A DNA stretch of 64,000 bases from [Mycobacterium] crassicus (GCF_020181615.1 NZ_CP084029.1:3764800-3828799); one strand, 5' to 3'. Positions 26,810 to 36,994 are shown, counted from the stretch's first letter. Translations and numbers: made by a program. The notes: generated by a model not told the origin, from the letters alone.

Positions 26810-29800
26810 ATGACGATGAGGTGGCTGGGGGCACCGGCCCCACCTGCCCCGCCGGTGTTGCCGGTCGGCGGGTTGCCCGGCTGGCCCGCGGTCCCGGCCG
26901 CTTCCCCGCCGTCGCCGCCGGTGCCACCCGTCCCGCCGACACCGCCGTTGCCGCCTGCGCCGCCGGTACCGCCATTGCCGGAGAAGGCATTGACCAGGCC
27001 GCCGCCGGCTGCACCGCCGTCGCCGCCGGTGCCGCCGTTGGTGCCTGCCGCCGTGCCGGAGCCACCCTTGCCACCCGCCCCGCCGTCGGCTCCCGCGACG
27101 AGACCGACACCGGCAAGGTTGTTGCCGCCGGTGCCGCCGGTCCCGCCGGCACCGCCGGTACTGCCCGCCGTGCTGCCGGCCGCGCCACCGGTGCCACCGG
27201 CACCACCCGCGCCGCCCTGTAAGACACCGACGAGGTTGCTGCCACCGGTGCCACCCATGCCGCCGGCACCGCCCACACTGCCGACCCCGCTGCCGGCGGC
27301 GCCACCGGTGCCACCGGCGCCACCCACGGCGCCGGTTGCCGCACCCAGGACGTTGGTACCACCGGTGCCGCCCATTCCGCCGGCGCCGCCGATGCTGCCG
27401 TCGGCGTTGCTCGCCGCGCCGCCCGTGCCGCCGACGCCGCCCTTGCCACCGCCGACGGTTCCGGCCAGGCCGTTTCCGCCATGACCGCCCTGTCCGCCTT
27501 CGCCGGCGATACTGCCGGCTTGGTTGGCGGCACCACCGCCGGTGCCGCCCGTGCCGCCGGTGCCACCACCGCCGCCGACCACGCTGACAGCCGAATCGCC
27601 GCCGGCACCGCCATCACCGCCCGCGCCGCCGACCCCGGCAGCGCCCTGGCCGGCTCCGCTGCCGCCGCCGACTCCTGCCACCCCGCCGCCGCCACCTCGA
27701 CCGCCCTGGGCACCGGCACCTGCGACCCCGGCGAGAACACTTCCGCCCTTGCCGCCGACACCGCCGACGCCGCCATCACCGCCTGCGCCGTTACCGCCAG
27801 CCACTCCACCGTTGGCGGTACCGCCGACACCGCCAACGCCACCTGCGCCCGCATCGCCGCCCGTACCGCCGGCACCGCCGCCCAGCGCGCCGAGCAGGGC
27901 GGCCGTCGCGTCGCCACCCTTACCGCCGGCGCCGCCGGTACCCCCGGTGCCACCGGCGCCACCGACGCCGGAGTTGAAGCCGTCTCCGCCGGTGCCGCCG
28001 GTACCGCCCGCACCGGCCTGGCCGCCGGTACCGCCCGGGCTGCCGTTGAGTAGGCCGTCGGGGCCGGCCACGCCGGCAACACCGGTACCGCCCTGACCGC
28101 CGGTACCGCCCGCGCCGCCGTCGCCCTGTTGAGCGCGGTTGGTGCCGTCGGTTTCCAGGCCGCCCTGGCCGCCGGTACCGCCGGTGCCGCCCTTCCCACC
28201 GGTGCCACCCGCCAGCGTCGAGGTCCCGTTGGTCCCCTGCGCGCCGTTGCCGCCGACACCACCGTCGCCACCGACACCGGCGTGCCCGTCGCCGCCGGTG
28301 GTGCCGCCGGTGCCGGACGCGGCCTGGTCGGCGCCGGCGCCGTTGAGGCCGCCCGCGCCCGCTGTGCCCGCTGCGCCACCGTGGCCGGCGTTGCCGCCGG
28401 TGCCCCCGGTACCGCCCGTACCGCCGTTGGCGCCGCTCAGTGTCGGCGAGCTGAAACCGCTGCCCCCGGTACCGCCCGCGCCGCCGTTGCCGCCCAGGCC
28501 GCCGTCACCGGCGTTGCCACCCTGGCCACCGGCGCCGACGTTGCCGTTGGTGCTGCCGACACCTGCGGCGCCACCCTGGCCGCCGGTCCCACCGCTACCG
28601 CCGGTGCCACCGTCGATTCCGTCGCCACCGGTACCACCGACGCCAGCGGCGGCAGTGGCCGTACCAGCCGTACCGGTGCCACCGGTGTTGCCGTTGGACC
28701 CGGTAGTGCCGGTCGCGCCATCACCGCCGACGCCGCCTTCACCACCGTTGCCGCCGACACCCTGAATCCCGGTGGCACCACCCGTTCCGGAAGCGGCCGG
28801 GTCGAGGCCGGCCCCGTTCAGGCCGCCGGCACCGGCGGTACCGCCCGCACCGCCCTGCCCACCGGTGCCACCCGCGCCACCGATGCCGCCGTTGCCGCCG
28901 GCCAGTCCGGTCTCTCCGAGTTGGTCGTAGCCCGCGCCACCGGTACCACCATTGCCGCCGGTTCCGCCCTGGCCACCAGTCCCGCCGTTACCACCGATTC
29001 CGCCGGCACCCACGACGCCGTCAGTGGACCCGGTGCCCGCCGCACCGCCCTGGCCACCCTTGCCGCCGTTGCCTCCCGCCAGGCCCTGCCCGCCGGTGTG
29101 CCCGGCCTCGCCGGTACCCCCGTTGGGATCAGTGCTGTCACCGGCCGTACCCGTGACACCGTCGGTACCGGTCGACCCGATCCCGCCGGCGTTGCCGTTG
29201 CCACCGTTGCCGCCGACGCCACCGTTGCCGCCAACGCCCTGGGTACCCGCCGTGCCACCAGCACCCGTAGCGGCCTGGCCGCCGGCACCACTACCGCCGG
29301 CACCACCAGCGCCCGCCGCACCACCTGCGCCGCCGGCACCACCGGCGCCGCCGACCGCGCCGTCACCACCGGACGTGCCCGCAGCCGCTGTCAGATCTGT
29401 CGCGGCGTCATAGCCATTGCCACCGTTACCGCCGGTGCCGCCCGTGCCACCGGTACCGCCATTGCCACCGACACCACCGACACCACCAAGACCCTGGGTG
29501 CCATCAACCGAACCCTGACCACCCGCGCCACCATTGCCACCCGAACCACCGGCGCTACCAGCGCCACCGGTCTCACCGACACCACCGGTCTCACCGGCCG
29601 TACTCACCGACGTCGAGGTGCCGTCGTTGCCGTCACCGCCGGTATCACCGACCCCACCGGTTACCCCATCGAAGCCGCGACCACCCACACCACCATTGCC
29701 GCCATCACCACCAACACCCCGCGCGCCATCAAAACCACTGGCCGCACCACCCGCGGTCAGACCACCCGTGCCGCCGGCACCACCATCACCACCGGCACCG

Positions 29801-32800
29801 CCGTCCTGACCGATGCCACCGGCCACCCCGGCCTGCGTCGAGTCGGCACCGACAGCACCATCGGCACCAGTGCCACCCTTACCGCCGGCACCACCGTGAC
29901 CGGCGGTGCCATCGGTGCCACTGGCGGCCTGCACCCCGCCCGCACCTATACCGCCGACGCCACCGGCCGCGGCATTGCCACCCTTGCCACCGGCACCACC
30001 GGTAGCGCCGGCCTCCCCAGCCTTCACTCCATTGCCACCGGCCGCGCCCGAGGAACCGTCACCACCGGAACCGCCATTGCCGCCCACACCACCAGCACCC
30101 TGATCACCGACCTGACCGGAAGCACCCGAACCCGCCTGACCGCCCGCTCCGGTTCCACCGGCACCACCAGCGCCCGCCGCACCCCCGGCACCACCCGCGC
30201 CGCCCGCACCACCGAGGGCACCGTCACCACCGGACGTACCCGCCGCCGCAGTCAGATCCGAAGCCGCGTCATAGCCCTTGCCGCCAATGCCACCCACACC
30301 ACCGGTGCCACCGGTGCCACCATTGCCACCGACACCACCGACACCACCGAGGCCCTGGGTGCCATCGACCGAACCCTGACCACCCGCGCCGCCATTGCCA
30401 CCGGAACCGCCGGCGCTGCCTGCCCCACCGATCCCACCGACACCACCAACATCACCGGCCGTACTCGCCGACGTCGAAGTGCCGTTATTGCCGTTACCGC
30501 CGGTATTACCGGCCCCACCGGTTACCCCGTCGAAGCCGCGACCACCCACACCACCATTGCCACCGGCGCCACCAACACCCTGGACGCCATCGAGACCACT
30601 GGCGACCCCGCCCGCGGTCAGACCACCCAGCCCTCCGGCGCCACCATCGCCGCCCACGCCACCATTGCCACCGCCGCCACCGGCAACCCCGACCTGCGTC
30701 GACGCCAACCCGACCGCACCGTCCGCACCATTCCCGCCCCGACCGCCGTCACCCCCTCGCCCCGCGACGCCATCACTACCGTCGCCGGCGCCGCCACTGC
30801 CGCCCGCACCCGCGTTGCCGCCGTCACCGCCTGCTCCGCCGATCATGCCGTTCGCGCCCGGAGCCACACCGGCGTCACCGATCGCACCCGCGGCGGCATT
30901 GCCACCAGAACCGCCGTCACCGCCGGCGCCTAACAAGCTGCCGTTGCCACCCAGGCCGCCGTTGCCGCCGCGGGTGCCCGGCGCCGCGTTCGGATCACTG
31001 GCGGCGTCGTAGCCGTTGCCTCCGTCACCGCCGTTGCCCTGCTGACCGGACGGGCCCTTACCCGCCTGCCCGTCCGACCCAGGTGTCGAACCGGATCCAC
31101 CCCCACCGGCCGCGCCGGCCTTACCGACCGCGCCGCCGTCACCGCCGTTGCCGGCATCCGGATGTGCGGCGTCACCGTCGACCCCGCGGCCGCCGTCGGC
31201 GGCCACCCCCGCGTCGCCGCCGTTGCCACCGGTGCCACCGATGCCCTGGGTGCCGTCGGTCGCGCCGTTGATGCCCGCACCGCCTGCGCCGCCGGTACCG
31301 CCGGCGCCGCCCGCCGCACCGCTGCCGGCCGCGCCACCGGCACCGCCGTTGCCGGTCCCGCCGTTCGCGAACGTGCCGGCTGCACCGGCGACACCGTCGC
31401 CGCCGTCGCCACCGTTGCCGCCGCTGGCCCCGGCGCCGCCCTGGCCGCCGCGATGGCCAGTGCCGGAACCGACTCCACCCGCACCGCCCGCACCGCCGAC
31501 CTGACCAGCGATGCCGTCCACACCGGCCTCGCCCGGCTGAGTACCGGAAGCGCCGTTTCCACCGATCGCACCCGCGGTGCCATCGCCACCGTTGCCGCCG
31601 TCACCGCTACCGATGGCGTCGCCACCATTTCCGCCGCTGCCGCCATTGGCGCCGCCGCTGCCGGCGTCGCCGCCGTCGCCCTGCTCGGTGCCGCCGTCAC
31701 CGCCATCACCGCCGCTACCGCCGGTGCTGCCGCCGATTCCGGTGCCATCACCGCCATCACCGCCGTGACCGCCGTCGCCGTTCGCGCCGGCGTCACCGCC
31801 GGCACCCCCGTTGCCACCGCTGCCGATGCCCTGCCCGGCGCCGCCGTTCCCGCCGGTCCCGCCGTTGCCGGCCTCGGTGCCACCCGCGCCGCCGGCCCCA
31901 CCTTGTCCACCGGCGGCATCCTCACCGCCACCGCCGCCGTTCCCGCCGGCCCCACCGTTGCCGATGGTTCCACCGCTGCCTCCTGCGCCACCGGCGCCGC
32001 CGGCCACCCCGGGAGTCGTCGAAGTGAAGCCATCACCGCCGGCACCGCCATGGGTCTGGTTGGGAACCGGACCCGATCCGTCGGCCCCGCCGGTACCCGC
32101 TTGGCCGGTGCCCGCGGCCCCGCCGGTTCCGGCTGCACCGCCGGCGCCACCCGCGCCGGTCTTTCCGGCGTCACCCGCGTTGCCGCCGGCACCGCCATCT
32201 GGATGATTCGCATCCCCGTCCACGCCGTCGCCGCCGGTACCCCCGGCCGCGGCGTTACCCCCGGCCCCGCCGTCGCCACCGTTGCCGTTGGCGCCGGCCG
32301 TACCGGTCGGCGAGGTTGCCGCTCCCCCATTGCCGCCGATCCCACCGGCGCCGCCGGCACCACCGTCGCCACCGGCTTGTCCGTGATTGCCCGCATCACC
32401 GGAGGCCGCGCCGTTCGTCCCGGCCAATCCAGCGACTCCGTCACCGCCCTGGCCGCCATGGCCGGCATTACCACCGGCACCACCGTTGGCACCGGTGCCG
32501 CCCGCACCGCCGCTACCGCCGGCGCCACCGCTGCCGCCCGAAACGCCCGGGCCCGCGTCAGGATCGGCGGCCTGGTCATATCCGGCCCCGCCGTTGCCGC
32601 CGACACCGCCGGCGCCGCCGTTGCCGTCGGCCCCGTGGGTGGTGCCGTCGGCTTCCAGGCCGCCCTGACCACCATTGCCGCCGGCGCCACCGCTGCCGCC
32701 GGCGGTCCCGGCCGGGTCGGCAGCCGTGCCGGCGACACCGTCAATCCCGTTGCCACCCTTGCCGCCGTTGCCGCCGGCCCCCGCCCGACCATCGGCGCCA

Positions 32801-34086
32801 TCGGCTGCCGCCACTCCGCCGCCGCCCAGTCCGCCGACGCCGCCCAGGCCCGCGTCACCGCCGTTTCCGCCATTGGTTCCGGCGGTGCCATTGGGGTCGG
32901 CTGCCGTGCCGGCAACACCGTCCGCACCGTCGGCACCGGCACCTCCGTTGCCGCCCGCCCCGCCGACCCCGCCCGCACCGTGCACGCCGCCGGTACCCGT
33001 ACCGCCGGACGACCCGAAGAACGTGGCGCCCGTACCGCCCGCGCCGGCCTGCCCGCCGGCTCCGCCGCTGCCGCCATTTCCGCCGTTGGTCGCATTGCCA
33101 CCATTACCGTCGGCGCCGTCGGCGAAAGTGCCTGCAGCCCCGTCGAAGCCGTTGCCGCCCGCGCCCCCGGTACCCCCGTCACCGCCGGCACCGCCGTTGC
33201 CGCCGTTACCGAGCCACGTCGAACCGGCCCCGCCGTCGCCGCCTCTACCGCCCGCGGTACCGGCACCGCCGTCGCCGCCGTTCACCCCAGCGGTCGAGGA
33301 GGACGCACCGCCGGTGCCGGCTAGACCCGCCCCGCCCTTACCGCCGTTGCCGCCGTTGCCCCACGCGCCCATGCCGAAGAAGTCCTGCGCCTGACCCGAC
33401 GACCCGCCATTGCCTCCGTCACCGGCCGCCAGCATCGCCGTTGCGGCGCCGCCGGCGCCACCATCGCCGCCGTGGCCCCACATCTCGCCACCATGACCGC
33501 CGTTGCCACCGTCGGCACCCAGACCGCCTGCACCACCGTCACCACCGTTGCCGATACCTCCGGCGTGACCACCGTTACCACCGGTGATGCCATCGAGATT
33601 CGACGACCAGCCGTGGCCGCCGTCGCCGAACCACAGCCCACCGGCCTGACCATCGGGATCCAGCGCGGTACCGTCGGCGCCGTTGCAGATCATCCCGCAG
33701 AAGTTCTCGGTGAACGGCGCGAAGATCTGGTTGATCACGCCGTTGACCTGCGACCCGAAGTCTGAGTTGATCCAGTCCTGCAAAGTTGCATGCAACGGCG
33801 TGTAGAAGTAGGTGTCCCAGAACTGGGCCATCTCCATCCCGGTTTCATCAGCCGGCCCGGGTAGGTCCCAGGCCGAGCCGGTCCACTCGGGCGTGAGCGC
33901 CTGGGAGTCGGGGCCCAGACCGAACCAGCCCAGGAAGTCCTCCAACCCGAAGTCCGCGTGGGATTCCGGTGCTGCCGCCAGGGGAGTCATCCCGAAGGCC
34001 AGGAACGCGGCCACCGCGCTGCCGGCACCGATAGCGCGACGGGGGGTGCCGCCGCGACGCCCGTTGGAGACAGACCGACCACCCAT
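26800..34086 (-). CDS. Giant secreted PGRS (glycine-rich repeat) protein without a PE domain
   Basis: A 2,428-residue protein. Residues 1-45 are a signal peptide: a basic region (GRRGGTPRRAIG), a hydrophobic core and AAA or SHA cleavage. Residues about 46-140 are unique (GLEDFLGWFGLGPDSQ, WDTYFYTPLHATLQDWIN) and lead into NQIFAPFTENFCGMICNGA and QAGGLWFGDGGHGWSS, which match the linker entering PGRS repeats in PE_PGRS proteins. About 2,270 residues of GGx/GGAGG repeats follow, ending in SHLIVIGG. The classical PE domain is absent, so export would be by Sec rather than type VII (inference). The start ATG 34086 has an AAAGG site nine bases upstream; a GTG eight codons earlier is less likely. 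Confidence 0.85.
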   Translation of the reverse strand: MGGRSVSNGRRGGTPRRAIGAGSAVAAFLAFGMTPLAAAPESHADFGLEDFLGWFGLGPDSQALTPEWTGSAWDLPGPADETGMEMAQFWDTYFYTPLHATLQDWINSDFGSQVNGVINQIFAPFTENFCGMICNGADGTALDPDGQAGGLWFGDGGHGWSSNLDGITGGNGGHAGGIGNGGDGGAGGLGADGGNGGHGGEMWGHGGDGGAGGAATAMLAAGDGGNGGSSGQAQDFFGMGAWGNGGNGGKGGAGLAGTGGASSSTAGVNGGDGGAGTAGGRGGDGGAGSTWLGNGGNGGAGGDGGTGGAGGNGFDGAAGTFADGADGNGGNATNGGNGGSGGAGGQAGAGGTGATFFGSSGGTGTGGVHGAGGVGGAGGNGGAGADGADGVAGTAADPNGTAGTNGGNGGDAGLGGVGGLGGGGVAAADGADGRAGAGGNGGKGGNGIDGVAGTAADPAGTAGGSGGAGGNGGQGGLEADGTTHGADGNGGAGGVGGNGGAGYDQAADPDAGPGVSGGSGGAGGSGGAGGTGANGGAGGNAGHGGQGGDGVAGLAGTNGAASGDAGNHGQAGGDGGAGGAGGIGGNGGAATSPTGTAGANGNGGDGGAGGNAAAGGTGGDGVDGDANHPDGGAGGNAGDAGKTGAGGAGGAAGTGGAAGTGQAGTGGADGSGPVPNQTHGGAGGDGFTSTTPGVAGGAGGAGGSGGTIGNGGAGGNGGGGGEDAAGGQGGAGGAGGTEAGNGGTGGNGGAGQGIGSGGNGGAGGDAGANGDGGHGGDGGDGTGIGGSTGGSGGDGGDGGTEQGDGGDAGSGGANGGSGGNGGDAIGSGDGGNGGDGTAGAIGGNGASGTQPGEAGVDGIAGQVGGAGGAGGVGSGTGHRGGQGGAGASGGNGGDGGDGVAGAAGTFANGGTGNGGAGGAAGSGAAGGAGGTGGAGGAGINGATDGTQGIGGTGGNGGDAGVAADGGRGVDGDAAHPDAGNGGDGGAVGKAGAAGGGGSGSTPGSDGQAGKGPSGQQGNGGDGGNGYDAASDPNAAPGTRGGNGGLGGNGSLLGAGGDGGSGGNAAAGAIGDAGVAPGANGMIGGAGGDGGNAGAGGSGGAGDGSDGVAGRGGDGGRGGNGADGAVGLASTQVGVAGGGGGNGGVGGDGGAGGLGGLTAGGVASGLDGVQGVGGAGGNGGVGGRGFDGVTGGAGNTGGNGNNGTSTSASTAGDVGGVGGIGGAGSAGGSGGNGGAGGQGSVDGTQGLGGVGGVGGNGGTGGTGGVGGIGGKGYDAASDLTAAAGTSGGDGALGGAGGAGGAGGAAGAGGAGGTGAGGQAGSGASGQVGDQGAGGVGGNGGSGGDGSSGAAGGNGVKAGEAGATGGAGGKGGNAAAGGVGGIGAGGVQAASGTDGTAGHGGAGGKGGTGADGAVGADSTQAGVAGGIGQDGGAGGDGGAGGTGGLTAGGAASGFDGARGVGGDGGNGGVGGRGFDGVTGGVGDTGGDGNDGTSTSVSTAGETGGVGETGGAGSAGGSGGNGGAGGQGSVDGTQGLGGVGGVGGNGGTGGTGGTGGNGGNGYDAATDLTAAAGTSGGDGAVGGAGGAGGAGGAAGAGGAGGSGAGGQAATGAGGTAGTQGVGGNGGVGGNGGNGNAGGIGSTGTDGVTGTAGDSTDPNGGTGEAGHTGGQGLAGGNGGKGGQGGAAGTGSTDGVVGAGGIGGNGGTGGQGGTGGNGGTGGAGYDQLGETGLAGGNGGIGGAGGTGGQGGAGGTAGAGGLNGAGLDPAASGTGGATGIQGVGGNGGEGGVGGDGATGTTGSNGNTGGTGTAGTATAAAGVGGTGGDGIDGGTGGSGGTGGQGGAAGVGSTNGNVGAGGQGGNAGDGGLGGNGGAGGTGGSGFSSPTLSGANGGTGGTGGTGGNAGHGGAAGTAGAGGLNGAGADQAASGTGGTTGGDGHAGVGGDGGVGGNGAQGTNGTSTLAGGTGGKGGTGGTGGQGGLETDGTNRAQQGDGGAGGTGGQGGTGVAGVAGPDGLLNGSPGGTGGQAGAGGTGGTGGDGFNSGVGGAGGTGGTGGAGGKGGDATAALLGALGGGAGGTGGDAGAGGVGGVGGTANGGVAGGNGAGGDGGVGGVGGKGGSVLAGVAGAGAQGGRGGGGGVAGVGGGSGAGQGAAGVGGAGGDGGAGGDSAVSVVGGGGGTGGTGGTGGGAANQAGSIAGEGGQGGHGGNGLAGTVGGGKGGVGGTGGAASNADGSIGGAGGMGGTGGTNVLGAATGAVGGAGGTGGAAGSGVGSVGGAGGMGGTGGSNLVGVLQGGAGGAGGTGGAAGSTAGSTGGAGGTGGTGGNNLAGVGLVAGADGGAGGKGGSGTAAGTNGGTGGDGGAAGGGLVNAFSGNGGTGGAGGNGGVGGTGGTGGDGGEAAGTAGQPGNPPTGNTGGAGGAGAPSHLIVIGG
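29290..30720. repeat. 861-bp tandem duplication within the PGRS gene
   Basis: The block starting near 29290 recurs 861 bases downstream. Several landmarks keep exactly this spacing: 29299/30160, 29391/30252, 29491/30352, 29710/30571 and 29832/30693. The copies differ at scattered, mostly synonymous-looking positions. 861 is a multiple of three, so the frame is preserved; each copy encodes 287 residues, including a TSTS-bearing segment and YDAA[ST]DLTAAAG. Confidence 0.85.
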
Positions 34087-34149
34087 GTGCCAGCGCCTTT
34101 CACGAACCACGCCCCGGTCGCGTGACTTTCGTCACGCCCTCTTGGGATT

Positions 34150-34178
34150 GTTATATAAGCCTGTGAGACACATAGCAA
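34150..34178 (-). promoter_or_regulatory. Predicted promoter of the PGRS gene
   Basis: On the minus strand, TTGCTA (34178-34173) and TATAAC (34155-34150) are separated by 17 bases in an unusually AT-rich stretch, giving a leader of about 57 bases before ATG 34086. It lies between the rplO-side terminator and the gene, so the PGRS gene is probably transcribed independently of the ribosomal operon. Confidence 0.5.
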
Positions 34179-34214
34179 GCATTAATTTTCATAGCCGTCA
34201 AAATAACGGAACGC

Positions 34215-34250
34215 AAAAACCCCCGACACGCTGAGCGTGCGGGGGTTTTT
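34215..34250. terminator. Bidirectional intrinsic terminator after rplO
   Basis: A-run, CCCCCGACACGC, a three-base loop, GCGTGCGGGGG and a T-run form a strong hairpin with one bulged base and U-tracts on both strands. It ends the spc operon, 17 bases past the rplO stop. Confidence 0.85.
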
Positions 34251-34266
34251 GTCCGGGCAGTGAGGC

Positions 34267-34707
34267 CTACAGCTCGGTGGCCGATCCTCCGGCTGCGGCG
34301 ATCTTGTCGCGAGCGCTACCGCTGAACTTGTGCGCGGTGATGTCGGCCTTGACGGTCAGCTTGCCGTCGCCGAGCACCTTGACCAGCGTGTTCTTGCGGA
34401 CAGCACCCTTGGCGACCAGCTCGTCGACACCGATGGTGCCGCCTTCCGGGAACAACCGGTTGATGTCGCCGACGTTGACGACCTCGTACTCGGTGCGGAA
34501 CCGGTTGCGGAAGCCCTTCAGCTTGGGCAGCCGCATGTGGATCGGCATCTGCCCACCCTCGAACCGGACCGGCACGTTCTTCCGTGCCTTGGTGCCCTTG
34601 GTGCCGCGACCCGCGGTCTTACCCTTGGAACCCTCACCACGGCCGACGCGGGTCTTCTTGGTGTTCGACCCGGGCGCGGGGCGCAGGTCGTGCAGCTTGA
34701 TGGTCAT
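34267..34707 (-). CDS. rplO: Ribosomal protein L15
   Basis: A 146-residue large-subunit protein that stabilises the central 23S rRNA domains. The N-terminal rRNA-binding tail [19 protein letters not shown] is typical, as is [21 protein letters not shown] 34707 overlaps the rpmD stop by four bases. It is the last gene of the spc operon here and is followed by a strong terminator, so secY is not co-transcribed with it. Confidence 0.97.
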   Translation of the reverse strand: MTIKLHDLRPAPGSNTKKTRVGRGEGSKGKTAGRGTKGTKARKNVPVRFEGGQMPIHMRLPKLKGFRNRFRTEYEVVNVGDINRLFPEGGTIGVDELVAKGAVRKNTLVKVLGDGKLTVKADITAHKFSGSARDKIAAAGGSATEL

Positions 34708-34886
34708 TCTGCTTCCTCCACTTCCACCAGGTGGTGGACAACCCGGATCAGCCCACGGGTCTGGGGGTTGTCCTCACGCACCACCGACTGGCGGATCTTG
34801 CGCAGGCCCAGGGTGCGCAGGCTCTCGCGCTGCTTCCACCGGGCGCCGATGGTGCCGCGGACCTGGGTGATCTTCAGGTTTGCCAT
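34704..34886 (-). CDS. rpmD: Ribosomal protein L30
   Basis: A 60-residue large-subunit protein, recognised by [19 protein letters not shown] and [20 protein letters not shown]. The longer open frame continuing upstream is the rpsE gene read out of frame; ATG 34886 (MANLK) is the start. It lies three bases before the end of rpsE and overlaps rplO by four bases, so expression is coupled. Confidence 0.96.
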   Translation of the reverse strand: MANLKITQVRGTIGARWKQRESLRTLGLRKIRQSVVREDNPQTRGLIRVVHHLVEVEEAE

Positions 34887-34888
34887 GG

Positions 34889-35575
34889 TTACGCCGTGCC
34901 TTCCCGCGCCGCGGTGGCAGCCAGCGCTTCGCTCTCGCGACGGGCCTTGAGCATCGCGGCCGGCGCCACATCCTCGATCGGCAGGCCACGCCGGGCCGCC
35001 ACCTCTTCGGGACGCTGCAGCATCTTCAGCGCGGCAACGGTGGCGTGCACCACGTTGATCGCGTTGTCGCTGCCCAGCGACTTCGACAGAATGTCGTGCA
35101 CGCCGGCGCATTCCAGCACGGCACGCACCGCGCCACCGGCGATCACACCGGTACCCGGGCTGGCCGGGCGCAGGAACACCACACCGGCGGCGGCTTCGCC
35201 CTGCACCGGGTGCGTGATGGTGCCGCCGATCAGCGGAACCCGGAAGAAGCCCTTGCGGGCCTCCTCCACGCCCTTGGCGATCGCGGCCGGCACTTCCTTG
35301 GCCTTGCCGTAGCCGACACCGACCATGCCGTTGCCGTCACCGACGATCACCAGCGCGGTGAAGCTGAACCGGCGGCCACCCTTGACCACCTTGGACACCC
35401 GGTTGATCGCGACGACGCGCTCCAGGTAGTTGCTCTTTTCGCCATCGCGGCTATCACGGCCACCGCGACCGCCGTCCCGGCCACCACGGTTGTCCCGATT
35501 GTCGCGCCCGTCGGTACGGGGGGCGCTGCCCGTGTCGGGACCCGTCGAGGAGGCCCCTGTCGGCTGCTCCGCCAT
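34889..35575 (-). CDS. rpsE: Ribosomal protein S5
   Basis: A 228-residue small-subunit protein involved in decoding fidelity. The double-stranded RNA-binding N domain starts at [20 protein letters not shown], and the C domain contains [12 protein letters not shown] and [14 protein letters not shown] 40-residue Arg/Gly/Asp-rich extension precedes it, as in other mycobacteria. Two ATGs are adjacent; the second (35575, MAEQP) is better spaced from the GGAAGGA site, while the first would add one Met. Confidence 0.97.
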   Translation of the reverse strand: MAEQPTGASSTGPDTGSAPRTDGRDNRDNRGGRDGGRGGRDSRDGEKSNYLERVVAINRVSKVVKGGRRFSFTALVIVGDGNGMVGVGYGKAKEVPAAIAKGVEEARKGFFRVPLIGGTITHPVQGEAAAGVVFLRPASPGTGVIAGGAVRAVLECAGVHDILSKSLGSDNAINVVHATVAALKMLQRPEEVAARRGLPIEDVAPAAMLKARRESEALAATAAREGTA

Positions 35576-35612
35576 CATGCGGTCCTTCCAGTCATCTTCG
35601 AGAAGTCAGTCA

Positions 35613-36020
35613 TCAGAACTTCAACCCGCCCTCGCGCGCCGCATCGGCCAGCGCCGCGATCCGTCCACCGTAGGTGTAGCCACCCCGGTCGAACACCACG
35701 TTCTCCACGCCGGCGGCCTTGGCCCGCTCGGCGATCAACTGGCCGACCCGCACGCTGTGGGCCTTCTTGTCGCCGTCCACACCCCGCACGTCGGCCTCGA
35801 TCGACGACGCCGCCGCCACAGTGTGGCCGGCCAGGTCGTCCACCAACTGGACGTGGATGTGCCGCGCGGAGCGGTGCACGACCAGACGCGGACGCTCGGG
35901 GGTGCCGGCGATCTTCTTGCGCAGCCGCGCGTGCCGGCGAATCCGGTGTGCGCGACGGACTTCCGAGACGTTCTGCCCGACGGGCTTGCGGTCCGCGGTG
36001 CCTGCTTGTGATTGCGCCAT
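35613..36020 (-). CDS. rplR: Ribosomal protein L18
   Basis: A 135-residue protein that binds 5S rRNA on the large subunit. The basic block [24 protein letters not shown] and the C-terminal [23 protein letters not shown] are the family signatures. ATG 36020 lies two bases after the rplF stop, as expected inside the spc operon. Confidence 0.97.
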   Translation of the reverse strand: MAQSQAGTADRKPVGQNVSEVRRAHRIRRHARLRKKIAGTPERPRLVVHRSARHIHVQLVDDLAGHTVAAASSIEADVRGVDGDKKAHSVRVGQLIAERAKAAGVENVVFDRGGYTYGGRIAALADAAREGGLKF

Positions 36021-36022
36021 GA

Positions 36023-36562
36023 CTACTTACCTGTCTTTCCGACCTTGCGGCGAACCTGCTCACCTTCGTAGCGCACGCCCTTGCCCTTGTAGGGGTCGGG
36101 ACGGCGCAGACGACGGATGTTCGCCGAGATCTGACCGACCTGCTGCTTGTCGATGCCCGAGACCGAGAACTTGGTGGGCGTCTCCACCGCGAAGGTGATG
36201 CCCTCCGGAGCCTTGATCAGCACCGGGTGGCTGTAGCCCAGGGCGAACTCCAGGTCGCTGCCCTTGAGCACCACGCGGTAACCCACGCCGAAGATCTCCA
36301 TCTTGCGGACGTAGCCCTCGGAGACGCCGGTGACCAGGTTGGCCAACAGGGTGCGGCTCAGGCCGTGCAGTGACCGGTTACGCCGGTCGTCATCCGGCCG
36401 GGTCACCACCAGGGCGCCGTCATCGTCGCGAGCGACGTTGATCGGCTCGGCAACGGTGAGCTCCAGGGTGCCCTTGGGCCCCTTGGCCGATACGTTCTGA
36501 CCATCGATGGTCACGTCGACCCCGGCGGGAACCGGGACCGGCTGCTTACCAATACGCGACAT
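36023..36562 (-). CDS. rplF: Ribosomal protein L6
   Basis: A 179-residue large-subunit protein with two similar RNA-binding domains, located near the factor-binding site. [16 protein letters not shown] at the start and [16 protein letters not shown] near the end are the diagnostic stretches. The length is normal. Confidence 0.97.
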   Translation of the reverse strand: MSRIGKQPVPVPAGVDVTIDGQNVSAKGPKGTLELTVAEPINVARDDDGALVVTRPDDDRRNRSLHGLSRTLLANLVTGVSEGYVRKMEIFGVGYRVVLKGSDLEFALGYSHPVLIKAPEGITFAVETPTKFSVSGIDKQQVGQISANIRRLRRPDPYKGKGVRYEGEQVRRKVGKTGK

Positions 36563-36575
36563 GTCTGCTACTCCC

Positions 36576-36974
36576 TCACCACACGTACGCGAGGACTTCG
36601 CCGCCCACGCCCTGTCTGGCCGCCTGACGGTCGGTGAGCAGACCTGAAGACGTGGAGATGATCGCCACGCCCAGGCCGCCGAGCACCCGCGGCAGGTTGG
36701 TCGACTTCGCGTAGACCCGCAGTCCGGGCTTGGACACCCGGCGCAGACCGGCGAGACTGCGCTCCCGGTTCGGGCCGTACTTGAGGTTCACTACCAGCGC
36801 CTTGCCCACCCGGGCGTCTTCGACGTGGTAGTCGGTGATGTAACCCTCGCGCTTGAGGATCTCGGCGATGTTGGCCTTGATCTTCGAGTGCGGCAGGGTC
36901 ACCTCGTCGTGATACGCCGAGTTGGCGTTACGCAGACGGGTCAAGAAGTCCGCGATCGGGTCCGTCATAGTCAT
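36576..36974 (-). CDS. rpsH: Ribosomal protein S8
   Basis: A 132-residue 16S rRNA-binding protein of the central domain; in other bacteria it also represses the spc operon by binding its m[19 protein letters not shown] and the C-terminal [20 protein letters not shown] are diagnostic. A second in-frame ATG two codons after 36974 is possible. Confidence 0.97.
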   Translation of the reverse strand: MTMTDPIADFLTRLRNANSAYHDEVTLPHSKIKANIAEILKREGYITDYHVEDARVGKALVVNLKYGPNRERSLAGLRRVSKPGLRVYAKSTNLPRVLGGLGVAIISTSSGLLTDRQAARQGVGGEVLAYVW

Positions 36975-36994
36975 TTAGCGCTGCTCCTCCGCCG

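Noticed and set aside
28129..30933. Long plus-strand open frame (934 codons) opposite the PGRS gene
   Set aside because: It is the complement of GGx repeats, rich in Ala and Thr with no domain or signal, and arises because repeat codons on the other strand rarely make stops.
31162..33324. Second long plus-strand open frame (720 codons) opposite the PGRS gene
   Set aside because: Same cause: low-complexity Ala/Gly/Thr translation mirroring the minus-strand repeat.
26800..34086. Short regular repeats that might suggest a CRISPR array
   Set aside because: The periodicity is codon-based (multiples of three and nine), spacers are absent and the frame is coding; no cas genes occur in the window.
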